Shown here: positions 24,900 to 33,892 of the stretch, piece after piece
Numbering within the stretch: the first letter of the stretch is position 1
Layout: each line of letters begins with the position of its first letter
From: Anaerolineae bacterium
GTDB lineage: Bacteria > Chloroflexota > Anaerolineae > Aggregatilineales > Phototrophicaceae
DNA: 64,000 nucleotides
Direction: 5' to 3'
Assembly (NCBI GenBank): GCA_022822305.1
Contig: JAJEBY010000016.1
Coordinates: 1,054,001-1,118,000, forward strand
Notes under the pieces: generated by a model
The model's database searches: none
Told to the model about the DNA's origin: nothing
The model's input: the letters and a program-made list of their open reading frames with translations, nothing else
Made by a program: the position numbers and the translations under genes

Positions 24900-26087
24900 C
24901 TAGATATAGTTCCGAATGATCTCCACCAATTGGCGCGCGCGATGTCGAAAGGTGTGTTGCTTAAGCACACGCTCGCGCGCAGCCCTGCCCATTGCCTCGC
25001 GTACCGTTTCATTGGCCAGCAGATAATCGTAGCGCTCGACCGCTTCTTCTGTCGAATTCACGATGATGATTTCCTTTTCCGGCTCGAACCACTCTTCGAT
25101 CCCGTCATAAGGATTGGCGACGATACATGCCGCAAGCGACCCTAGCTCAAACGGCCGAGATGACGAAGAACAGTAGACGCTGGCGTGCGCGAGGCGAGTA
25201 ATGCAGAGATTGATCTTGCTCTGGCACACGTATTCGCGCAGTTTGCTGAAGCTCATATAAGGAAGCGTCACCGCATCGCCAATCGCGCCAAGGTTGTTTC
25301 CCCGCAACGCGAACCTGACATCTGTCAACTGTTGCGAAGGCAGCGAGATCATCGCGTCTATCCACTCTGAGCGATACTCGCGGCCATGCCCATAGAAGAA
25401 GACATCATTGCTTTTGACGCTGCTTGATACGGGCACAAACACTTCGGGATCCGCGCCATACCAAACGGTATGCGCATTCTTGGCGCCAAGCTCTCGCAGC
25501 ATGACTTCGCCACCAGTACTGTTGCTGATGAAGGCGGCGTACTCGCCCAAATCGGCGCCTTGATAGATGCGGAATCCCGATGCGAATCCTTGCATGTCGG
25601 GCAAGCTGGCCGGTACGTCGCCATCGAAATAAATTACCGGCTTGTCAAACTTCTGCGATATATAGCGCGGCACTCCAGTAATGTGATTGAGCGGGATGGT
25701 CAAGAACAGAATCGCGTCGATATCGTCATTTCGAGCCAGTATGCTATCGAGGTGACGGCGCCAGACCGGTCCGATCAGAGTCCGCGCAACCGCGCGCGCG
25801 GCTTTATCCGATATCGACTCTTCAGCGCTAATCGCTCTTCCAGCGGTGGTATCTCCGCGCCGCAGCCGGAGCACTCGTTCGCGTAAGAATCTAAACGCGT
25901 CGCCCTGCCAACGGGCGGGATTTGGCTCGCATCCCCACCACAAACTGCTGACAGCCGCGCCTTGATATGGCACGGCGATAATCTCGACGCCAACTTCGTA
26001 CAATGCCTTCAACAGCTGCCACCAACCCGGGGTAGAGCTATAGGGCTGTGTCAAATCGAGCGACGATACAACAACTAACAGCTTCAT
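24900..26087 (-). CDS. Glycosyltransferase, CgeB-like / family 1 type
   Basis: 395 residues, GT-B fold. The C-terminal half has S-S-S-S-R-P-F-E-L-G-S-L-A-A-C-I-V-A-N-P, followed by W-F-E-P-E-K-E-I-I-I-V and A-R-E-R-V-L-K-Q-H-T-F-R-H-R-A, which is the CgeB-like glycosyl transferase 1 signature: nucleotide-sugar binding and a C-terminal helix. The N-terminal half has Rossmann-like strands (L-L-V-V-V-S-S-L-D). It transfers a sugar to an unknown acceptor, possibly a cell-surface glycan. The ATG has no strong ribosome site. 56 bases before the next minus-strand gene. Confidence 0.82.
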   Translation of the reverse strand: MKLLVVVSSLDLTQPYSSTPGWWQLLKALYEVGVEIIAVPYQGAAVSSLWWGCEPNPARWQGDAFRFLRERVLRLRRGDTTAGRAISAEESISDKAARAVARTLIGPVWRRHLDSILARNDDIDAILFLTIPLNHITGVPRYISQKFDKPVIYFDGDVPASLPDMQGFASGFRIYQGADLGEYAAFISNSTGGEVMLRELGAKNAHTVWYGADPEVFVPVSSSVKSNDVFFYGHGREYRSEWIDAMISLPSQQLTDVRFALRGNNLGAIGDAVTLPYMSFSKLREYVCQSKINLCITRLAHASVYCSSSSRPFELGSLAACIVANPYDGIEEWFEPEKEIIIVNSTEEAVERYDYLLANETVREAMGRAARERVLKQHTFRHRARQLVEIIRNYI

Positions 26088-26439
26088 TCGAGACGTTCTC
26101 GCATATCATCTTCTGTCGGACTAATGCCTTTGGGATTTGCGTCCGAGGCATTGTACTACAATCCTGCGCGTCGTGATTGCCCTCGGCCCATATCAAGGCA
26201 AAGTGAAAAAATATAGCCGACTGCGGCAAATGTCTGTCTTGCGCCTTGACAGCCAAACTATCCAATTCTAATAGTCTCAACATCAATTGAGAAAACCTAT
26301 TGACATCGATTACTGCTCTTGAGCTGAATCGTCTGCAGTCTTTTGACAGGAAAAATATGCAAATTGGGATTCATTGTGTATAATTGCATTTATCGTGCCC
26401 ACGCACGAATCTGACCACAATTACAGGAGTTGATGAACA
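26088..26439 (+). other. AT-rich intergenic region between glycosyltransferase and liv-type operon
   Basis: 352 bases without a gene, noticeably AT-rich. It contains two TTGACA hexamers (26300-26305 and 26343-26348) and one TATAAT (26379-26384), but none of the pairs has 16-19 base spacing (the second TTGACA is 30 bases from TATAAT). Promoters for the plus-strand transporter, and for the minus-strand glycosyltransferase, must lie here. AGGAG is present 10 bases before the binding-protein ATG. Confidence 0.5.
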
Positions 26440-27705
26440 ATGAAACGCTTGTTTCTCGTACTCACATTGTTGAGTCTCCTCTTAGCCTTTAGCGTTCCTG
26501 CCTTTGCAGATTCGCACTGTATGGACGATTTGGGCTGCGTCGAGATTGGTCCCGATGATCCGATCGTTGTCGGCGCTATGCTGACTGTTTCCGGCGCGAC
26601 CTCGTTCCTCGGCGAAGATTCCCGCGGGGGCATCGAGATCGCAATCAATGACAGAGATGGAATGGTCCTGGGTCGTGAGATTGAACTGGTCGTGGAAGAC
26701 AGCTTGTGCAACGCCGAGGGTGGCGTATCCGCTGCAACGCGTCTCGCCGCTGACGATACCATCGTTGGCGTGGTCGGCACCAACTGCTCGGGCGCCGCGC
26801 AAGGAGCTTTGCCGATTATCAGCAGCGCGGGCATGTTAATGATATCGCCGTCCAATACATCGCCAAGCTTGACCAATGCTGATACCGATGCCGGCGGAGC
26901 GTACTTGCCGGGTTACTTCCGTACCGGCCATAACGATCTCTTCCAGGGCGCGATGGCAGCGCAGTTCGCTAGCGACGTGCTGATGGCTGGCTCCTTGGCG
27001 ACTATCCACGATGGCGACCCCTATACCGAGGGCCTCGCCGTAGTGATGGCCGATACCTTTGCTGAACTTGGGGGCGAAGTCGTCTTCCAGGGCGCGGTGA
27101 GCAAGGGCGATACCGATATGACCGCCATTCTCACGGAAATCGCGGCTAGCGGACCCGACGTCCTTTACTTCCCGCTCTTCGAGCCGGAATCGAACTTCAT
27201 CGCGGCGCAGCTTGTCAACACCCCCGGCCTCGAAGGTACGATAATGATGACCGCTGACGGCAGTCTGGTCGCTGGCTTCACAGCCAACACCGGCGACGCC
27301 GCCGCGGGCATCTACATGTCAGGACCGTCTGTTTCGGGCGATGCTTATGACGAATTCCTGGCCAAATGGGATGAAGAATATGGCGGAGTTCCGCCAAGCG
27401 GCTTCCACGCGCACGCTTATGACGCGACAAACATGTTGCTGGACGCCGTCGAAGCAGTCGCCGAAGAGCAAGACGATGGCAGCCTGGTGGTTGGACGCCA
27501 AGCCCTGCGCGACGCGCTCTCGGCCGTTGACGGCTACGAAGGTCTTACCGGCGCGTTGACCTGCCAGAGTGAATCTCCATTCGCCGGAGACTGCGCGACC
27601 GGTACTGCCTTGGCCATCTTCGAAATCACCCAAGCTGAACTGGATGGCAATTGGCCTCCGCCGATCGTCTGGGATCTGTCCATGGCCATGATGGAAGAAG
27701 GCTAG
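26440..27705 (+). CDS. Branched-chain amino-acid type ABC substrate-binding protein (copy 1)
   Basis: 421 residues with a clear signal peptide (K-R-L-F-L-V-L-T-L-L-S-L-L-L-A-F, cleavage near A-F-A-D). The mature part is a type I periplasmic binding fold of the LivJ/LivK class: P-I-V-V-G-A-M-L-T-V-S-G-A, G-I-E-I-A-I-N-D-R-D-G, V-V-G-T-N-C-S-G-A-A, P-S-N-T-S-P-S-L-T, G-D-P-Y-T-E-G. Four Cys may form disulfides, for example the pair bracketing M-D-D-L-G. It is strongly similar to the next gene. Whether it binds leucine-type amino acids, urea or amides is not decided by sequence. The ATG is preceded by AGGAG, and the liv permeases and ATPases follow downstream. Confidence 0.9.
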   Translation: MKRLFLVLTLLSLLLAFSVPAFADSHCMDDLGCVEIGPDDPIVVGAMLTVSGATSFLGEDSRGGIEIAINDRDGMVLGREIELVVEDSLCNAEGGVSAATRLAADDTIVGVVGTNCSGAAQGALPIISSAGMLMISPSNTSPSLTNADTDAGGAYLPGYFRTGHNDLFQGAMAAQFASDVLMAGSLATIHDGDPYTEGLAVVMADTFAELGGEVVFQGAVSKGDTDMTAILTEIAASGPDVLYFPLFEPESNFIAAQLVNTPGLEGTIMMTADGSLVAGFTANTGDAAAGIYMSGPSVSGDAYDEFLAKWDEEYGGVPPSGFHAHAYDATNMLLDAVEAVAEEQDDGSLVVGRQALRDALSAVDGYEGLTGALTCQSESPFAGDCATGTALAIFEITQAELDGNWPPPIVWDLSMAMMEEG

Positions 27706-27741
27706 AGTTCGGTTAGTCGGTGACTATCTCAATATCTACTG

Positions 27742-27774
27742 GAACAAGCCAGGGACTCAGTCTCTGGCTTGTTC
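27742..27774 (+). terminator. Strong hairpin between the two binding-protein genes
   Basis: An 11-bp perfect stem (27742-27752 with 27764-27774) extends inward by four more pairs (one G-U) to a TCA loop. Only a short T-rich stretch follows, so it is probably a partial terminator or an RNA-stabilising element that keeps the first binding protein more abundant than the rest of the operon, as is known for periplasmic binding-protein genes. Confidence 0.65.
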
Positions 27775-27874
27775 TTGGATGAGGCTGTTCCACGCGCCAA
27801 ATGTTTGCCGCGCCAGGGCATACGGCGAGGCGCCTAACATATACGTAATTTCAGTCAAAGGAACTTTCAGTCAA

Positions 27875-29143
27875 TTGAGTTTTCCCAAGATTTGTCTCAC
27901 CACTCTTTTGTCCTTGACTTTCTGCTGCCTCACGAGTCTGGTTTTGGCGGCGGAAGATTGTCAAGACAGCCTGGGATGCATTGATGTCGAGGCGGGTGAT
28001 CCAATCGTGCTTGGGGCGATGTTCGTCCGTTCCGGCGCTGTCACCTACCTCGGCGATGATTCGCTTGGCGGCGTCGAGCTTGCGATTCTCGATCGCGATA
28101 GCACGCTGCTCGGGCACGAAATTGAACTCGTAGTCGAGGACAGCCAGTGCTCCGCGGAGGGCGGACAAGCGGCCGCGCAACGGCTTACCGCTGATCCATT
28201 CATCGTTGGCGCCATAGGCACCAATTGCTCGAGCGCGGCACAAGGCGCCATGCCCATCATCAATGACGCCGGCATGGTTATGATCGCGCCCTCGAATACC
28301 TCTCCCAGCTTGACCAACGATGACTTTGCCGCCGGTGGTTCCCATTTGCCGGCCTACTTCCGCACCAGTCACAACGGCTTGGTTGAAGGGATGCGGAACG
28401 CCGAATTCGCCGTCCAGGTACTAGGCGCAACCAAACTGGCCACCGTGCACGACGGCGATCCTTATACCGAAGGGCTGTCACAGGTAGTCGCCGATACCTT
28501 CGCAGAATTGGGCGGCGAGGTTGTATTCGAAGGCGCAGTAAACAAGGGCGACACGGATATGGCCTCCATTCTCATCGAGATATCCGCTCATCAGCCCGAT
28601 ATCATTTACCTGCCCTTATTCGAACCGGAAGCCAATTTCTTCGCCGCGCAAATGCAGCACGTCGCCGGTCTGGAAGAGACTAACATCATCTCCGGCGGCG
28701 CAAGTTTTGTGGCGGGTTTTCCAGAAAATACGGGCGATGCCGCAATTGGAATTTACGTGTCCGGCCCCTTGGTGACTGGCGAAGCTTATGAGGCGCTGCT
28801 GGAGAGATGGGATGATGAGATCGGCGGGAAGCCTCCGAGCGGCTATCACGCGCACGCCTACGATGCCGCGAACCTGCTATTGAATGCCGTCGCATCGGTC
28901 GCCATCAGAACTGACGACGGAGGATTGCTGATCGGAAGGCAAGCCATTAGAGACGCCCTGGCCGCAACCGAAAATTATGACGGGTTAACCGGACTGTTGA
29001 CATGCCAGGAAGAATCGCCTTTTGCTGGCGATTGCGCGCCCGGCACCGCCTTGGCGATGTTCGAGATCACCGAAGCCGAGGTGTATGATGACAATTGGCC
29101 GCCGCCCGTGTTCTGGAGTTTTTCCGAAGGCTCGTCTGACTAA
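27875..29143 (+). CDS. Branched-chain amino-acid type ABC substrate-binding protein (copy 2)
   Basis: About 422 residues from TTG 27875, which places a good signal peptide (I-C-L-T-T-L-L-S-L-T-F-C-C-L-T-S-L-V-L-A-A) at the N-terminus; AAAGGA lies 12 bases upstream, a bit far. ATG 27779 is in frame but adds 32 residues that read as non-coding. It matches copy 1 along its whole length (P-S-N-T-S-P-S-L-T, H-D-G-D-P-Y-T-E-G-L, L-P-L-F-E-P-E-A-N-F), with the same Cys positions. This is a tandem duplication within one operon, perhaps giving two substrate specificities for one membrane complex. Confidence 0.88.
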   Translation: MSFPKICLTTLLSLTFCCLTSLVLAAEDCQDSLGCIDVEAGDPIVLGAMFVRSGAVTYLGDDSLGGVELAILDRDSTLLGHEIELVVEDSQCSAEGGQAAAQRLTADPFIVGAIGTNCSSAAQGAMPIINDAGMVMIAPSNTSPSLTNDDFAAGGSHLPAYFRTSHNGLVEGMRNAEFAVQVLGATKLATVHDGDPYTEGLSQVVADTFAELGGEVVFEGAVNKGDTDMASILIEISAHQPDIIYLPLFEPEANFFAAQMQHVAGLEETNIISGGASFVAGFPENTGDAAIGIYVSGPLVTGEAYEALLERWDDEIGGKPPSGYHAHAYDAANLLLNAVASVAIRTDDGGLLIGRQAIRDALAATENYDGLTGLLTCQEESPFAGDCAPGTALAMFEITEAEVYDDNWPPPVFWSFSEGSSD

Positions 29144-29294
29144 CGCTGTGAATCGCCGCTCAAATTGCGCATGCGCTCTCGGAAAATCTTGCCTAAACGA
29201 CATGACGTTCTCGTGGTTTCATTGTTTGTGTTTTACCTAGACCGGGCTATATGCGAGTGAGACTTTGAACGGATCATAAATTACGGTGTAGCCT

Positions 29295-30359
29295 ATGTTC
29301 AAATGGAGAACTGAAGACTTTTCTTGGGTCGACTTTACCATCGATGTGCTTAGGGTATTGATCGTCCTCGCGGTCATAATCGGTTCCTGGAATACACTAT
29401 CATCTGGCCGCATTTCTTTCGCGCAGTGGGTTAACCTCTTCATTGCCGGGTTGTCTCAAGGCAGCATTTACGCCTTAATCGCGTTGGGCTATACGCTGGT
29501 CTATGGCATCTTGCTGATGATTAACTTCGCGCATGGCGAAGTATTCATGGCCGGCGCCTTTTCTACTGTCTTTCTCGCCGAAGCGCTGAACCGCACCGGT
29601 TTTCTCAATACGCAGCCGATGCTCTCAATCATACTGATGATCTTGTTCGCGGGCCTGATTTCGATGACCGTGGCAATTTTGCTGGAACGCATCGCCTATC
29701 GGCCATTGCGCGGCAGCCCGCGTCTGGTGCCGCTGATCACCGCCATCGGAGCTTCCTTCTTTCTGCAATATACTTTCCGCGGCCTGTATGGCTCGGGCTT
29801 CAAAGCCTATCCACAAGTGAAGGTGCTGCAAGGCACGGTCCCAATTGGCGCGATCAATATCCCTACGGTGCAGATTTTTGTATTCGTCTCAGCCCTGTTC
29901 TTGATGCTGGGATTGCACTGGCTGGTCGAGCGCACCCGCGTCGGCAAAGCCATGCGCGCCGTTTCGGAAAACAAGGAAGTTGCCCGCCTGATGGGCATCG
30001 ACATTGATTGGGTCATCATGTTCACCTTTGGCGTCGGTGGATTCCTGGCCGGATCCGCCGGTGTGATTAACGGCCTGTTCCGTCCGCAGGGCGTCAATTT
30101 CTTCATGGGATTCATTCCGGGCATCAAAGCCTTCACGGCCGCAGTATTGGGCGGTATCGGCAATATCCCCGGCGCGATGCTCGGTGGATTGTTCCTGGGA
30201 GTTATCGAAGCGATTGGACCCAATCTTGTGCTGGCCGGCCTCGGGATACCAGGCGCCAACCAACTGAAAGATGTTATCGCGTTTACCATGCTGGTCCTGG
30301 TGCTGATCTTCCGTCCACAAGGCATCCTCGGCGAACGCCTGTCCGAGCAGAAGGCATAG
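29295..30359 (+). CDS. livH: Branched-chain amino-acid ABC transporter permease LivH-like
   Basis: 354 residues, somewhat longer than the usual 300 because of about 55 N-terminal residues with an extra membrane segment. From residue about 60 it is standard LivH: L-S-Q-G-S-I-Y-A-L-I-A-L-G-Y-T-L-V-Y-G, I-N-F-A-H-G-E-V-F-M, R-T-R-V-G-K-A-M-R-A-V-S-E-N (the ABC coupling loop), and a C-terminal F-R-P-Q-G-I-L-G-E. With LivM it forms the transmembrane channel. The stop is 12 bases before livM. Confidence 0.93.
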   Translation: MFKWRTEDFSWVDFTIDVLRVLIVLAVIIGSWNTLSSGRISFAQWVNLFIAGLSQGSIYALIALGYTLVYGILLMINFAHGEVFMAGAFSTVFLAEALNRTGFLNTQPMLSIILMILFAGLISMTVAILLERIAYRPLRGSPRLVPLITAIGASFFLQYTFRGLYGSGFKAYPQVKVLQGTVPIGAINIPTVQIFVFVSALFLMLGLHWLVERTRVGKAMRAVSENKEVARLMGIDIDWVIMFTFGVGGFLAGSAGVINGLFRPQGVNFFMGFIPGIKAFTAAVLGGIGNIPGAMLGGLFLGVIEAIGPNLVLAGLGIPGANQLKDVIAFTMLVLVLIFRPQGILGERLSEQKA

Positions 30360-30371
30360 GAGGGGCGCATC

Positions 30372-32246
30372 ATGGACTTGATCAGATCACAGACCTGGCG
30401 CGCGAACCTCACCTTGGGGCTGCTGGCCGGCGCGCTGATACTCTATTGCGGCGCCATCGGCATGATCGCCGCCTTTGACGAGCGCGAAGTGGTCAACGAT
30501 TTCATCTCTGTTGGTCGTCTGGTCTTGTTGGCCACGCCCTTCATCGTCGGATATATGGCCGCGAATCGCGTCAAGAGCGCTGGCGGAGAGACCATCACGG
30601 CGCTGGTTAGCGGCATCGTCACTGGCGTACTCATTGCCCTGCCTTCAATCATACTCCTGCTCTTCAATTCGGATGAATTCCGCTTTCTCTTGGATTGGAG
30701 CTTGCGCCTAACGCCATTCGTCGCGGCCACGGTGGTCGCGTGGCGTATGCATGGCGACAGCGCTGACACGCGTCTACTTGTGGGGACTTGGTTGCTTGTC
30801 GCGGTTCTGTTAGGCATCGTCTTGGGTTCGCTGGCGCTGATTTTCGATGTCAAAGGAGAGCTGCGCTCCGTCCTGGTCAACATCAATCGCGACTGGGTCG
30901 ATGTCATTACCTTCGATAACCGCGGCGATCTGCTGATGGGCATCGTGACTTATGGCGGAATGTCACTCGGCTCTGGACTCGCAGGATCGATATTCTACTT
31001 TTTCCCGCGGACACCGCGACGCGCCCTGACGTACGGACTCGGCGTGACCATCGTCGTGGGCGCATTCGGCGAAACCGTGCGTCTGGTGCTGCAAGAAAAC
31101 CTCGAACGCGACACCTTGAATACACTTTTCCGGCGCGATACCTTGCGCCAAAGCGCCGCGCTGGCTCTATTCATTATCAGTACAGTCGTCGGTTTTCTCT
31201 GGGCTATGTATGGCCAGCAAGTGCGTAAATCCGTTCACAACATGGACGGATCACAAAGGCGGACGACGAGATTGATCAGCACGCTCATATTTGTGGCTAT
31301 CTTGTTGATGCTGCCTTGGCTAATCGGCCGTACCTTGAGCGATGTCGCGGTCACGATAGGTCTATTCGTCCTGATGGGATTGGGACTGAACATAGCCATA
31401 GGCCTGGCGGGCCTGCTGGATCTCGGTTATGTGACCAACTATGCTGTGGGCGCCTATATTCTGGCGGTCTTGACCTCAATTGGTCCGTTGGGATTGTTCA
31501 AAGGCACATTCACCTTTTGGATGGTGATTCCGCTCGCGCTGCTGGCGGCGATGTTTGCCGGATTCATGTTCGCCGTGCCGGTCCTGCGAATGCGCGGAGA
31601 TTATCTGGCGATCGCCACCTTGGGCTTCGGCGAAATCATCGGCAAGCTGGCCATATCCGATTGGCTCAAGCCGATAATCGGCGGCGCCCAGGGTGTGCAG
31701 GCGATCCAAAAGCCCGTCTTCTTCGGCGCCGAACTGCGTAATCCGGAACAACTCTATTACATCGTGCTGGTCGCATGTCTGGTCACTTTGTTTGTCTCGA
31801 TACGTCTGAACAACTCGCGCACAGGTCGACAATGGATGGCGATACGAGAAGATGAAGATGTGGCCACTGCCATGGGCATCGACACGGCGCGCGCCAAGCT
31901 GCTCGCCTTCACGCTGAGCGCCGCGACAGGTGGAGTCGCCGGAGCCATCTTCGCCGCCAAAGTCGGCAGCGTATTCCCAAATAGCTTCACGGTATTCATA
32001 TCCATCAACGTGCTGAGTTTGATCATCGTCGGCGGCATCGCCAGCAACCCGGGCATCGTCGTCGGCGCAATCGTGCTCATTGGCTTGCCGGAGCTGCTGC
32101 GCGAATTCTCGGACTTCCGTTTCTTGCTCTATGGCGCCTTGCTGATTGGCATGATGATCAACCGTCCGCAGGGTCTGATACCCTCGCAAATCGCCACTCA
32201 CGAAATCCGATCGGGCGTCCAAGCCAAGGCTGGCGCTGGAGGCTGA
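30372..32246 (+). CDS. livM: Branched-chain amino-acid ABC transporter permease LivM-like with long N-terminal membrane extension
   Basis: 624 residues, about twice the usual LivM. Residues about 300-620 are standard: V-L-M-G-L-G-L-N-I-A-I-G-L-A-G-L-L-D-L-G-Y, R-M-R-G-D-Y-L-A-I-A-T-L-G-F-G-E, R-T-G-R-Q-W-M-A-I-R-E-D-E-D-V-A-T-A-M-G-I (coupling loop), and a C-terminal N-R-P-Q-G-L-I. Residues 1-300 carry about seven additional membrane segments of unknown role. AGGAGGGG lies 6 bases before the ATG. The extension could be a fused membrane protein; the frame is continuous. Confidence 0.92.
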   Translation: MDLIRSQTWRANLTLGLLAGALILYCGAIGMIAAFDEREVVNDFISVGRLVLLATPFIVGYMAANRVKSAGGETITALVSGIVTGVLIALPSIILLLFNSDEFRFLLDWSLRLTPFVAATVVAWRMHGDSADTRLLVGTWLLVAVLLGIVLGSLALIFDVKGELRSVLVNINRDWVDVITFDNRGDLLMGIVTYGGMSLGSGLAGSIFYFFPRTPRRALTYGLGVTIVVGAFGETVRLVLQENLERDTLNTLFRRDTLRQSAALALFIISTVVGFLWAMYGQQVRKSVHNMDGSQRRTTRLISTLIFVAILLMLPWLIGRTLSDVAVTIGLFVLMGLGLNIAIGLAGLLDLGYVTNYAVGAYILAVLTSIGPLGLFKGTFTFWMVIPLALLAAMFAGFMFAVPVLRMRGDYLAIATLGFGEIIGKLAISDWLKPIIGGAQGVQAIQKPVFFGAELRNPEQLYYIVLVACLVTLFVSIRLNNSRTGRQWMAIREDEDVATAMGIDTARAKLLAFTLSAATGGVAGAIFAAKVGSVFPNSFTVFISINVLSLIIVGGIASNPGIVVGAIVLIGLPELLREFSDFRFLLYGALLIGMMINRPQGLIPSQIATHEIRSGVQAKAGAGG

Positions 32247-32275
32247 ACGCAGCCGCGCACGGGAAAGGTCAGATT

Positions 32276-33085
32276 ATGGAAGCGGGCAAGAAGGGCCTGA
32301 AGAAGATCCTGGTCTCGAATGGCATGACCAAGCGCTTCAGCGGTTTGGTTGCCGTCGATAATCTGGACTTCTACATTCCGGAGGGCGCGATCGCCAGCAT
32401 CATCGGGCCCAACGGCGCCGGCAAGACCACCTTCTTCAATTGTGTCACCGGCTTCTACCAGATCGACGACGGCGAGCTGATGTTTGACGGCACGCGTCTT
32501 AACGGCAAAACGCCGGACCAGATCACGCGATCCGGCATCGCCCGCACCTTCCAAAATATCAGACTGTTCAACAATATGTCGGCGATTGAAAACATCATGG
32601 TCGGCCAAGAGCCGCATTTGAAATCGACCTGGCTCGGGTCAATCCTCGGCTTGCCGTCGACGCGGCGCGAAGACGAAGAATCAGAAGACCGCGGTCGAGA
32701 GCTGCTCCAGTTTGTCGGGCTGGAAGGCAAAGGCGACATGCTATCCAAGAACCTGTCTTACGGCGACCAGCGGCGTCTGGAAATCGGCCGGGCGCTCGCC
32801 AGCAGACCCAAACTCATCCTGCTGGACGAACCGACAGCCGGCATGAATCCACGCGAAACGATCGAGACAACTGATTTCATACGCCGCTTGCGCGACGAAC
32901 TCGACATCACCGTCGTGCTGATCGAACACGACATGCGCGTCGTCATGGATATTTCAGAACATATCACCGTGCTGGATTACGGTCGCAAGATCGCCGAAGG
33001 CTTGCCGGAAGACATCCAGCGCAATCCCGATGTGATCGAGGCCTATCTGGGTAGTGGCGCGGCCGCGGCCCAAGCTGCAATTTGA
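32276..33085 (+). CDS. livG: Branched-chain amino-acid ABC transporter ATPase LivG
   Basis: 269 residues, all ABC ATPase motifs present: Walker A G-P-N-G-A-G-K-T-T, Q-loop T-F-Q-N-I-R-L-F, signature L-S-Y-G-D-Q-R-R-L-E, Walker B L-I-L-L-D-E-P-T-A-G-M-N, switch His in V-L-I-E-H-D-M. The C-terminal E-A-Y-L-G is typical of LivG. It pairs with LivF to drive import. 29 bases after livM. Confidence 0.95.
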   Translation: MEAGKKGLKKILVSNGMTKRFSGLVAVDNLDFYIPEGAIASIIGPNGAGKTTFFNCVTGFYQIDDGELMFDGTRLNGKTPDQITRSGIARTFQNIRLFNNMSAIENIMVGQEPHLKSTWLGSILGLPSTRREDEESEDRGRELLQFVGLEGKGDMLSKNLSYGDQRRLEIGRALASRPKLILLDEPTAGMNPRETIETTDFIRRLRDELDITVVLIEHDMRVVMDISEHITVLDYGRKIAEGLPEDIQRNPDVIEAYLGSGAAAAQAAI

Positions 33086-33111
33086 CCAACGAGAGTTAGC
33101 GGAAGTCTGCA

Positions 33112-33822
33112 ATGGCGCTTTTGGAAGTCAATGACATACACACCTACTACGGGAATATTCATGCGCTGAAGGGCATCAGCTTCGAGGTGGATGCCGGAGA
33201 GATCATCGCCTTAATCGGCGCCAACGGCGCGGGCAAGACGACAACGCTGCGCACCATTTGTGGGTTGATGGAGCCGCGCGAAGGCTCCGTCCAGTATGAC
33301 GGCGCGGACATCTCCGCCACGCGCGCGGACTTGCTGGTGACTCTGGGCATTTCAATGGTTCCCGAGGGTCGTGGCGTTTTCGCCAAGCTCACTGTCGAGG
33401 AGAACCTGGACATGGGCGCCTATACGCGCCGCGACAAAGGCGTCAAGAGCGACCTTGATCGCATGTATGGACTTTTCCCCCGATTGGAAGAACGCAAAAA
33501 ACAACTTGCCGGCACCATGAGCGGCGGCGAGCAGCAAATGCTGGCCATCGCGCGCGCGCTGATGTCCAGCCCGCGTTTGCTCCTGCTGGATGAGCCGTCA
33601 ATGGGTCTTGCGCCAGTGCTGGTGGATGGCGTATTTGAAATCGTTGAACGCATCAAGAACGAAGGCGTAACGATTCTCTTGGTCGAGCAAAACGCCCATA
33701 TGGCGCTGCAAATTGCCGATCGCGGTTATGTGCTGCAGAGCGGCGAAATGGCTTTCAGCGACACCGCTGCCAATCTGCGCCAAAATGAGATCGTGCAAAA
33801 GACCTACCTCGGCATAGATTAA
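33112..33822 (+). CDS. livF: Branched-chain amino-acid ABC transporter ATPase LivF
   Basis: 236 residues. Walker A G-A-N-G-A-G-K-T-T-T, signature M-S-G-G-E-Q-Q-M-L-A, Walker B L-L-L-L-D-E-P-S-M-G-L, and the LivF-specific start L-E-V-N-D-I-H-T-Y-Y-G. The switch region reads L-L-V-E-Q-N-A, with Gln in place of His, as normal for LivF. Last gene of the operon; GGAAG precedes the ATG. Confidence 0.95.
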   Translation: MALLEVNDIHTYYGNIHALKGISFEVDAGEIIALIGANGAGKTTTLRTICGLMEPREGSVQYDGADISATRADLLVTLGISMVPEGRGVFAKLTVEENLDMGAYTRRDKGVKSDLDRMYGLFPRLEERKKQLAGTMSGGEQQMLAIARALMSSPRLLLLDEPSMGLAPVLVDGVFEIVERIKNEGVTILLVEQNAHMALQIADRGYVLQSGEMAFSDTAANLRQNEIVQKTYLGID

Positions 33823-33892
33823 GCGCGAATGGCTATCTCCCCGCGCGCAACCGGCCGGCCCGCTCACCCGCGGGACAAACGTTCAACGCGCG

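Noticed and set aside
26343-26384. TTGACA and TATAAT as a promoter pair before the first binding-protein gene
   Set aside because: The spacing is 30 bases, far outside 16-19. The TATAAT may still be used with another -35.
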